Below are positions 5,256-11,346 of a stretch of 13,316 nt of DNA, piece by piece. The position numbers and the translations under genes were made by a program. Source of the stretch: Promethearchaeota archaeon (GTDB taxonomy: Archaea; Asgardarchaeota; Lokiarchaeia; Sigynarchaeales; MK-D1). Numbering within the stretch: position 1 is the stretch's first letter; every line of letters starts with the position of its first letter. Location of the stretch: positions 1 to 13,316 of the forward strand of contig JAEOTN010000343.1 of the NCBI GenBank assembly GCA_016839865.1, written 5' to 3'. The notes beneath the pieces are model-generated. The model did not search any database. It had not been told where the DNA came from and was given only the letters and a program-made list of their open reading frames with translations.

Positions 5256-6233
5256 ATGTCATCCATCACAATTGAACATCAAACTGTTTTTTTTACTAGT
5301 TCAGAGAAGATGGATGAATTGGAAGATAATTATATTGATGTCATTATTACTTCTCCTCCCTATAATCGCGGAAAACATTATTCAGATGGACAAAATTCAG
5401 AAGTATATGATGATAATTTACCAGAATCCGATTATTTGGCATTTTTAGAGAGAGTGTGGAGAGAGTGTTATCGCGTTGCATCAAAGAATTGTTTGTTTTT
5501 CTTGAATATAGGAGATTCCGCTGTGGATCAAGGAATTTCGGAAAAAGTAGCTAAGTCTGCTGTTTCAGCAGGTTGGATTCGAATTCAAGATATAGTCTGG
5601 GTGAAATCTATCTATGGGAGGGGGCATTATACTCCCACTGGTGGTTCAAGACGATTCAACAACATCTGGGAGCACATTTACTTGTTTGTAAAAGACAAAA
5701 AGTCGTATCAATTAGATACAAAGGCAGTTGGAATCCCTTATGCTGATAAATCCAATATTGGGCGGTATGGAGATACAGATTTGCGGGACCCCGGAAATGT
5801 ATTTCACATCGAGTACGAAAAAACAACAGGACATTCGATTAAGAAAGGTCATGATGCTCCATTTCCTATTGGTCTACCATATACATGTATAAAGGCAGTT
5901 CCAGATGCAAAAACTGTTTTAGATCCGTTTCTCGGAACGGGAACAACATTAGCTGCTGCTTCATGCTTAAATAAGAAAGGATTCGGATATGAGAAATATC
6001 CTCGACAAGATCTAATCAATCAAACAATAGTATCTGGAAAGAATTATACTCCTAAACCTATCATATTGCTTCCCCATTACGAACTGACCATTAAGAAATT
6101 AGTTGAGGTTCTCCAAAACTTTGAAATTGACATCACAATTAAGTCGAAAAAGGACGTTTTGGAATATGAAATTGTCCGTGACACTCTCAAAAAGATGGGT
6201 ATAAAATCAAAAATTGTCGATAAATTGAAATAA
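5256..6233 (+). CDS. Beta-class DNA methyltransferase (N4-cytosine or N6-adenine)
   Basis: An S-adenosylmethionine-dependent DNA modification enzyme of 325 residues. The order of motifs is that of the beta class. Catalytic motif IV, TSPPYN, is near the N-terminus (32-37). A variable target-recognition stretch follows, then H199-DAPFP as motif X and DPFLGTGTT (223-231) as the methyl-donor motif I, followed by GFGYEKYP. SPPY rather than DPPY favours N4-cytosine, but exceptions are known, so the base is left open. The last 60 residues form a helical extension not needed for catalysis. No restriction endonuclease is adjacent, so it looks like an orphan methyltransferase. An in-frame TAG at 5244 limits the start to TTG 5250 or ATG 5256. 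The ATG is preferred because it is 25 nt from a TATA-like box. The gene converges on the U32 gene with 14 nt between stops. Confidence 0.88.
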   Translation: MSSITIEHQTVFFTSSEKMDELEDNYIDVIITSPPYNRGKHYSDGQNSEVYDDNLPESDYLAFLERVWRECYRVASKNCLFFLNIGDSAVDQGISEKVAKSAVSAGWIRIQDIVWVKSIYGRGHYTPTGGSRRFNNIWEHIYLFVKDKKSYQLDTKAVGIPYADKSNIGRYGDTDLRDPGNVFHIEYEKTTGHSIKKGHDAPFPIGLPYTCIKAVPDAKTVLDPFLGTGTTLAAASCLNKKGFGYEKYPRQDLINQTIVSGKNYTPKPIILLPHYELTIKKLVEVLQNFEIDITIKSKKDVLEYEIVRDTLKKMGIKSKIVDKLK

Positions 6234-6247
6234 GAAATTATATATCT

Positions 6248-7507
6248 CTATTCCTTAACTGGATCTTCAACTTGATGTAATTTGAACACTTTTGCTTGAA
6301 CTGGAATAATTTCATCAACTGGAAATGATACAAACACATGTTTTTCTGAAGAACCAATTTGACTTGATTCTACTGATTTACCTACTGCTAGCAATGTATC
6401 TATCTTGAAAGTCGTGTAGAATCCTGATTTATTCTGAATAATTACTTTATCCCCAAGGGATAGATTTCCTGAAGTGATCTCCACCGTGGCTAAGGAATCA
6501 TCATGGGAATATTCAGTAATTAATCCTAACATTTTTCGTTTCCAAAATGATGTATTTCCTTTAGCTTGTAATTCTATATCATTTTGGTTCGGAATTGAAA
6601 AATAAAATCCCACATGAAATCCCCGGTTGTATATTATACTAAGTCTTTTCATCCATTTTCCTTTTAAGAGGTCTGAATAAGTGCCATCTGATACAGATTG
6701 GATCGCTTCACGATAGCATGCAGTAGTTTCAGAAATATATAAGGGATCCCGCATACGACCTTCTATTTTAAACGCTGAGATTTCAGCATCAATTAAAGTA
6801 TCTATATGTTCGATCATACAGAGGTCTTTTGCATTGAAGAACCTACCAGTTGCTGGTTCATAATCCAGAATTTCTCCATCTTCACCAGTAAATGTGTAAA
6901 ACCTACGACATTGATGCGCACATTTACCACGATTAGCACTATATGATTTTCCCATCATTTCTGCACTAAGATAACATCTCCCACTAACTGCAGTACACAT
7001 AGCTCCATGAACAAAACATTCTACTGGTAATGCCATGTTTGCAATTATTTCTTTGATCTGGTGTAAGTTTAATTCCCGTGCTAGATTAATCCGTGACGCA
7101 CCCATAGATTCAAAGTATTTTGCACTCAAAATGTTAGATATATTCATTTGTGTAGAAATATGAAAATCCAAACCAATTTCCTTGGCAAGATGTATTGAAG
7201 AAAAATCATAGACAATTACAGAATCGACTTCATTGGTATACGCTTTTTCTAAAATCTCTTGCAAATCATGGATTTCATCATTGTATACTACTATATTAGT
7301 ACAAAGGTACAATCTATCTCCATGATCATGAACTTGTTTGCTAAGTCGTGGAAGATCTTCCAATCTAAAATTTCCAGCCCTAGCTCTCATAGAGAATTTC
7401 GAATCTATTCCAAAATAGACTGAATCTGCATTATCTAAAACCTTTAGTTTAGGGGACAAGGTTTTCCAATCATTTAAGGGTGCAAGCAGTTCAGGAGTCT
7501 TTAACAT
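6248..7507 (-). CDS. Peptidase U32 family protein, TrhP/YegQ-like tRNA hydroxylation type
   Basis: A 419-residue protein with the U32 signature E163-C-F-V-H-G-A-M-C171-x4-G-x-C178-x-L-S181. Further conserved parts are NRGKCAHQCR (192-201) and NAKDLCMI (225-232) followed by FKIEGR. Cys171, Cys178, Cys196 and Cys230 match the spacing of the four cysteines that hold an iron-sulfur cluster in UbiU/TrhP-type members; Cys200 is an extra candidate. The family was named for collagenase activity, but TrhP proteins act in prephenate-dependent hydroxylation of tRNA U34 and relatives act in rRNA hydroxylation or ubiquinone synthesis. A C-terminal beta-barrel-like part (about 320-410), with VEITSGNLSLGDKVII, fits the TrhP layout. 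The N-terminal ELLAPLND corresponds to the family's usual ELLAPAG start. The ATG at 7507 has no clear ribosome site or well-placed TATA box, so read-through from the GH172 gene is possible. Confidence 0.82.
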   Translation of the reverse strand: MLKTPELLAPLNDWKTLSPKLKVLDNADSVYFGIDSKFSMRARAGNFRLEDLPRLSKQVHDHGDRLYLCTNIVVYNDEIHDLQEILEKAYTNEVDSVIVYDFSSIHLAKEIGLDFHISTQMNISNILSAKYFESMGASRINLARELNLHQIKEIIANMALPVECFVHGAMCTAVSGRCYLSAEMMGKSYSANRGKCAHQCRRFYTFTGEDGEILDYEPATGRFFNAKDLCMIEHIDTLIDAEISAFKIEGRMRDPLYISETTACYREAIQSVSDGTYSDLLKGKWMKRLSIIYNRGFHVGFYFSIPNQNDIELQAKGNTSFWKRKMLGLITEYSHDDSLATVEITSGNLSLGDKVIIQNKSGFYTTFKIDTLLAVGKSVESSQIGSSEKHVFVSFPVDEIIPVQAKVFKLHQVEDPVKE

Positions 7508-7548
7508 TGTATATAACTAGAAAAAATGGATCAATATTGTAGTTTATG

Positions 7549-7574
7549 AAAAAAGAATGAAAGCATGTCCTTTC
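7549..7574 (-). terminator. Hairpin plus T-tract terminator after the GH172 gene
   Basis: On the minus strand GAAAG-GACATG-CTTTC forms a 5-bp stem (7559-7563 with 7570-7574), followed within 4 nt by a run of six T (7549-7554). The stem overlaps the TGA stop codon. Such a bacterial-looking arrangement is uncommon elsewhere in this window and would partly separate this gene from the U32 gene. Confidence 0.4.
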
Positions 7575-8775
7575 AGAAATAAGTGGAGAATAACCAAAAT
7601 AGAAAATATCCAAAGACACCTACTAATCCGATTTTAATACTCCATTTGAGTATCCATTTGATTCCTTTCCATACTATAGGTTCATTTCTAGGTCGTCTGG
7701 TTCTCTTATCCGGAAGAATTGGAAACTCATCGTGAGGTTCGAGTTGATACCAATATGCTGTAGAATCCCACGAATCTGATAATCGATGATTATCGTGACC
7801 CCGCTCTATCGTAACTAAAATCTCCTTTTCAAATGAAATTGGATCTGGGATGTGGTAGCGATAATAGGTGATTTTTCCAATCCAAAATGGACCCCCTTCC
7901 TTTATAATTCCATGATAAGGTGCATTGTATTCCTTTCTTGGTCCATATGCCGTATTTATATAATCTTCTGTCCCTGTCCCATACAATGTCGGCTCCCCTC
8001 CAATATCTTCATCAATAAAAATCATATCATCCCCTTCTCCAGGCCAATTTTGGAGCATCAAGCGAGGTCTATTGTCAATGTTGAGATGGCATCCTACATA
8101 CTGGCCCTTACCTTTTGCATGTAGAATTTTATGGTTTAATTCATATCCTCCATTTTCTCGAGTATTTTTTCCCGCTAAGACTTGCCAACCCATTCTAGAG
8201 AATCTTTTTCCAGTATCTCTGTCCTTTTTCTGGTCTTTTCCTTTCTTAGACATACGGAATTGTGCATGAAAATATCCTACTGGAATTTCAGGATCATTTG
8301 GAAACACATCGTATTTTTCATAATCTATATAATAATACAAGTTGAATTTCTTGGATAATTTGGACTCGATTTCGATTTTCGCATGCTGTTTAAATGGCAT
8401 TGGCCACCAGCAATTGAATCCTCTTCCTCCTCGAGGGCTCATTTGAAGGGGAGTGGACACAAAATTCTTAGTTTCCCCATGCCCCATTCCAAAAAAATCA
8501 CCAATTGGTACTTCTACACTAGGATTTTTCTCGTCATCCCAATACATACGAATAATCACATTTCGTCTCCAGTACTGTCCCGAACCGATAGCCATCATTG
8601 TCATCCAAATATGCTTAATACAACCGGGTCCATCAACATCAAAAATGACTTTCCGCTCATTAGGTTGAATTTCAAACCAATCAGAATTTCCACCTGTCGT
8701 ATCGTAGGAAGAAACTCGTTTTCTCTTAAAATTCCTCAATTTTGCAATGTTTGCTAAATCTGAACCAATTTTCAT
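7573..8775 (-). CDS. GH172/DUF2961 glycoside hydrolase-like protein with C-terminal membrane anchor
   Basis: DUF2961 proteins include the GH172 enzymes, which act on fructofuranosides and arabinofuranosides. The 400-residue product has the family marks SSYDTTGGNSDW near the N-terminus, PGCIKHIWMT (50-59), IGDFFGMG (91-98), NCWWPMPF (121-128), then WPGEGDDMIF and GTGTEDY (266-272). Glu247 of GEGDD and Glu270 of TEDY are the likely catalytic carboxylates by position, which is inference from the family. There is no signal peptide. The last 19 residues are a hydrophobic helix at the very C-terminus, preceded by a basic stretch (KWILKWSIK); this is the layout of a tail-anchored protein with its catalytic domain in the cytosol. 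A lysine-rich insertion (177-190) interrupts the fold. The start is set at ATG 8775, not GTG 8781, because a TATA-like box lies 26 nt upstream. Substrate unknown. Confidence 0.85.
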   Translation of the reverse strand: MKIGSDLANIAKLRNFKRKRVSSYDTTGGNSDWFEIQPNERKVIFDVDGPGCIKHIWMTMMAIGSGQYWRRNVIIRMYWDDEKNPSVEVPIGDFFGMGHGETKNFVSTPLQMSPRGGRGFNCWWPMPFKQHAKIEIESKLSKKFNLYYYIDYEKYDVFPNDPEIPVGYFHAQFRMSKKGKDQKKDRDTGKRFSRMGWQVLAGKNTRENGGYELNHKILHAKGKGQYVGCHLNIDNRPRLMLQNWPGEGDDMIFIDEDIGGEPTLYGTGTEDYINTAYGPRKEYNAPYHGIIKEGGPFWIGKITYYRYHIPDPISFEKEILVTIERGHDNHRLSDSWDSTAYWYQLEPHDEFPILPDKRTRRPRNEPIVWKGIKWILKWSIKIGLVGVFGYFLFWLFSTYF

Positions 8776-8797
8776 AGTCACAAATATGACTCAGCTT

Positions 8798-8805
8798 GTA
8801 TAAAT
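8798..8805 (-). promoter_or_regulatory. TATA-like box for the GH172 gene
   Basis: The minus strand reads ATTTATAC, centred 26 nt before the ATG at 8775, in the 49-nt gap after the VOC stop codon. It suggests a separate leaderless transcript and favours ATG 8775 over GTG 8781. Confidence 0.5.
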
Positions 8806-8824
8806 ACGTATTCTGAAGGGTAAA

Positions 8825-9211
8825 TTATAGAGGATGAGCATCTTCATCAAATGCTTGTATTTCAATGATGTATCCTGTTGGGTCGTAATAAAACGCATTA
8901 TATATTTTAAAAGTAGAATTATAGGCAGGAGGTTTTTTGCATGGCACATGTAAAGAATCTAATCGGGAATCCCATTCATTAACTTCCTCTTTAGTGTCTA
9001 CTACTAAAGTGAGACAAATACGTTCAGGGTTTTCTATCTGTTCGGTATAATGGTCACAAAATCCCCAGTAACTACCACCTATCTTAAATAAAATACATCT
9101 CTTTTGCTCTAGTGCTACTTGTAATTGCAGTTTCTCTTCATAAAAAGGACGAATCTCTTCTAAAGATCGACACGGTAGAAATGTTATAGGATAGGAAAAT
9201 TTTTTTGGCAT
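8825..9211 (-). CDS. VOC (glyoxalase/bleomycin-resistance) superfamily protein
   Basis: A 128-residue, single-domain-pair VOC protein. Two repeats are visible. The first runs from ITFLPC and IRPFYEEKLQL to FKIGGSYWGF. The second runs from CLTLVVDT, with EEVNEWDSRL, to the signature strand FYYDPTGYIIEIQ ending at Glu117. Glu117 is a usual metal ligand, but the first strand lacks the common His or Gln, so metal use and reaction cannot be predicted. VOC proteins range from glyoxalases and dioxygenases to binding proteins. The ATG at 9211 is chosen because GAGTGAT (9216-9222) lies 4 nt before it; the longer GTG start at 9220 would overlap that site. Only 13 nt separate it from the VWA stop codon, so it is the last gene of the MoxR-VWA unit. 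Confidence 0.8.
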   Translation of the reverse strand: MPKKFSYPITFLPCRSLEEIRPFYEEKLQLQVALEQKRCILFKIGGSYWGFCDHYTEQIENPERICLTLVVDTKEEVNEWDSRLDSLHVPCKKPPAYNSTFKIYNAFYYDPTGYIIEIQAFDEDAHPL

Positions 9212-9215
9212 AAGT

Positions 9216-9222
9216 ATCACTC
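9216..9222 (-). promoter_or_regulatory. Shine-Dalgarno deciding the VOC start
   Basis: The minus strand reads GAGTGAT, 4 nt before ATG 9211, just after the VWA stop codon. The alternative GTG 9220 lies inside this site, which argues against it. Confidence 0.45.
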
Positions 9223-9224
9223 TA

Positions 9225-10406
9225 CTAAACTAACAATTTAATTGCTTCTTCTAAACCGTCAATGGATAAGTCAAACATGGGAAAAATTTTCTCAATTACA
9301 CCCCTCGTATATGGTTTCCAACCCGCAATAATCTCCGGATTCAACCAAACACTTTTCTTAAACTTTTCTTTGATACGGTTAAGCCAAACAACTCCAGGGG
9401 TGTAAGTCTCTTCCCAAATGTGGATACTGCCGTAGATATGGCTCAGTTCTGAGGGAGCCATAGCCCCGTCCCCAATCAGAATTACGCGGAACTCAGGATC
9501 TAGCTTTTTTATAACTTCAGCAGTTAATTCACTAGCTTCAAGCTCAATATCCTTGTAGAGTTTAGTATAAGGCACATTGTGGAAATAATAATACTTGAAT
9601 TCTCTGAAATGAGTTGATTTATGGGCTGCTGAGAATAAACGAGAAACTAATTCAGCAAACGGATCCATTGAACCCCCTACATCCATGAGTAATAATACTT
9701 TTAGATTGTTTTTCTTCTCTTTACGGAACACTAAATCAATTTCCCCAAATTGTTTGCATGTCTTATCAATGGTTTCATCAAGATCTAATTCTTCTCGATT
9801 ACTCTCTCGGGTGAGGTTTCGTAACTTCTTTAGAGCAACTTGATAAGACCGTATATCTAAGATACGATCCGAGCGATAGTTTCGAAACTTTCGTTTTTGG
9901 GCAATCTTAGTTGCTAAACGCATCCCTCCATACCCTCCGATTCGAATCCCTCCAGGATGTCTTCCTCCCGCCCCAAATGGTGATGTTCCTCTAGTACCTA
10001 CCATATGTTGCCCCTCCTTATGAGGTTCATCACCCTGTTCTTCTACTCTTTTTCGGAGTTCTTCCTTCAGTTTCTCAATATCAACAGAATACAGTCTTTC
10101 ATAAAATTCTCTAGGAATTTGTAATTTGAGCCTTTCTAATTCTGCTTCAAGCGCTTTAACTAAATCTTCAGGTATTTCTAAAGAAATCTCTTTGTCCTTA
10201 AAGTATTTTGCAAACGCTTGGTCGTACGTATCATAGAATTTCTCGTCTTTTATCAATAAGGCTCGTGCAACATAGTAAAACTCCATTGAGGTTTTTATCA
10301 ACTTCTTATCTAAGGCTTCCATCAAAGCTAGATATTCTTTGATGGAAACTGGAACTTTCATGTCTCGCAGGAGGAAATAAAAATCTATGAACACGTTTTT
10401 TACCAT
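9225..10406 (-). CDS. CoxE-like VWA domain protein, partner of the MoxR ATPase
   Basis: A 393-residue protein. The N-terminal half is helical and charged (about 1-125). It is followed by a glycine-rich linker (132-162, with GTSPFGAGG and GGIRIGGYGG) and a basic stretch, KFRNYRSDR. The C-terminal VWA domain starts around 233. Its metal site is D242-V-G-G-S246, the DxGxS form typical of this CoxE-like group rather than the usual DxSxS; SRLFSAAHKSTHF and a later GDGAMAP follow. The end, FPMFDLSIDGLEEAI, is also characteristic. MoxR/VWA pairs are thought to work as chaperones that insert metals or remodel complexes, as CoxD/CoxE do for CO dehydrogenase. The client here is unknown and none is encoded nearby. 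The gene starts 10 nt after the ATPase stop codon with no clear ribosome site, so translational coupling is likely. Confidence 0.87.
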   Translation of the reverse strand: MVKNVFIDFYFLLRDMKVPVSIKEYLALMEALDKKLIKTSMEFYYVARALLIKDEKFYDTYDQAFAKYFKDKEISLEIPEDLVKALEAELERLKLQIPREFYERLYSVDIEKLKEELRKRVEEQGDEPHKEGQHMVGTRGTSPFGAGGRHPGGIRIGGYGGMRLATKIAQKRKFRNYRSDRILDIRSYQVALKKLRNLTRESNREELDLDETIDKTCKQFGEIDLVFRKEKKNNLKVLLLMDVGGSMDPFAELVSRLFSAAHKSTHFREFKYYYFHNVPYTKLYKDIELEASELTAEVIKKLDPEFRVILIGDGAMAPSELSHIYGSIHIWEETYTPGVVWLNRIKEKFKKSVWLNPEIIAGWKPYTRGVIEKIFPMFDLSIDGLEEAIKLLV

Positions 10407-10416
10407 CTATATGATT

Positions 10417-11247
10417 TTATGAAATTCCTTTGAATTTTGTTAAATATTCCATATCTTGTTCTTTTTTGATTAAAGTACCCAAAAATGGGAATCCTTTTTG
10501 TTTTAAGTCCTCTTCAGAAATACCAGATTTCAGGAGCACCAAAATCCAATCTATGAGCTCGGAGGTGGACGGTTTCTTTTTCAGTTGATTATAATCCCGT
10601 AACTCATAAAATTTCTCTAGGACCGCTTTCAAGATGTTTTCTTCGATATCTGGGTAGTGTACCTTCACGATATCTCCCATAAGCTCTTCATCAGGAAACT
10701 CAATGAAGTGGAATACACACCGTCTTAGAAACGCATCTGGTAACTCTTTCTCATTATTTGAGGTGATGATCACTACTGGACGATGCTTTGCCTTAACTAA
10801 CTTCTGTAATTCGGGAATATAGAACTCCATAACATCCAGTTCTTGAAGTAGGTCATTTGGGAATTCGACATCGGCTTTGTCAATCTCGTCAATTAGTAGG
10901 ACAACTTGCTTCTCTGAAGTGAAGGCATCACCCAATTGACCTAACACAATATAATCTTCGACTTTATCAACATCTCGAGTTTTTGATCCAAACCGCGAAT
11001 CATTTAATCGTTGAATAGTGTCATAGACATAGCTACCATCTATGGCTTTCGTAGTAGATTTAATATTCCATGTGATTAGTTCCATTCCCAAGGAATCGGC
11101 TATTGATTTTGCCAGTAGTGTTTTTCCGGTTCCTGGTTCTCCTTTAACAAGAAGAGGTCGTTGGAGTGCAATTGCAACATTCACAATGTTTTGAAGTGAA
11201 TCCCCCGCGATGTAATCAGATGATCCACCATACTTTTCAAAACCCAT
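10417..11247 (-). CDS. MoxR-type AAA+ ATPase
   Basis: A 276-residue AAA+ ATPase of the MoxR group. It shows Walker A GEPGTGKT (36-43), Walker B VVLLIDE (114-120), sensor 1 Asn163 in IITSNNEKELPDAF and the arginine pair R174-R175 in FLRRC. The helical lid follows, ending at about 245. MoxR enzymes use ATP hydrolysis to remodel or activate protein complexes, usually with a VWA partner encoded next door, as here. A stretch between the Walker motifs (about 62-106, with FGSKTRDVDKVEDY) matches the insert seen in this subgroup. It is the first gene of the MoxR-VWA-VOC unit. The ATG at 11247 lacks a ribosome site and has a TATA-like box 23 nt upstream that overlaps one arm of a 23-nt inverted repeat, so the unit may be under specific control. 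Confidence 0.9.
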   Translation of the reverse strand: MGFEKYGGSSDYIAGDSLQNIVNVAIALQRPLLVKGEPGTGKTLLAKSIADSLGMELITWNIKSTTKAIDGSYVYDTIQRLNDSRFGSKTRDVDKVEDYIVLGQLGDAFTSEKQVVLLIDEIDKADVEFPNDLLQELDVMEFYIPELQKLVKAKHRPVVIITSNNEKELPDAFLRRCVFHFIEFPDEELMGDIVKVHYPDIEENILKAVLEKFYELRDYNQLKKKPSTSELIDWILVLLKSGISEEDLKQKGFPFLGTLIKKEQDMEYLTKFKGIS

Positions 11248-11264
11248 ACACAGCTCATTGACTC

Positions 11265-11274
11265 TAAAATAAAA
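11265..11274 (-). promoter_or_regulatory. TATA-like box for the MoxR-VWA-VOC unit
   Basis: The minus strand reads TTTTATTTTA, centred about 23 nt before the ATG at 11247. It overlaps the left arm of the inverted repeat at 11271-11293. Confidence 0.4.
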
Positions 11275-11293
11275 TAGTTTATCTTACTATTTT
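11271..11293. repeat. Perfect 8-bp inverted repeat at the MoxR promoter
   Basis: AAAATAGT-TTATCTT-ACTATTTT is a perfect 8-bp dyad with a 7-nt centre. Its placement across the upstream edge of the TATA-like box is typical of a repressor or activator site. It lies in the 99-nt gap between two same-strand genes. A role as part of the upstream gene's terminator is less likely, because the T7 run precedes the stem in the direction of transcription. Confidence 0.45.
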
Positions 11294-11298
11294 GGAAT

Positions 11299-11305
11299 AA
11301 AAAAA
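11299..11305 (-). terminator. T-run after the right-hand acyltransferase gene
   Basis: Seven T in the minus-strand sense, about 41 nt after the stop codon, without a stem immediately before it. It separates this gene from the MoxR unit. Confidence 0.35.
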
Positions 11306-11346
11306 TAAATGGAATGAAATATCTCTTACAAAAGCTCCAACAAGGT

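Noticed and set aside
5211..6233. Read-through or frame-corrected longer methyltransferase starting at ATG 5211
   Set aside because: It needs translation of an in-frame TAG, and the added residues match no part of the family. A leaderless start at 5256 explains the data more simply.
7852..8269. Two overlapping plus-strand frames of 90 and 65 codons
   Set aside because: Both are antisense to the conserved part of the GH172 gene, overlap each other and have no start signals.
8383..8757. Open frame of 124 codons on the plus strand
   Set aside because: It lies antisense within the GH172 gene, which has clear family motifs. The product has no recognisable domain and there is no ribosome site.
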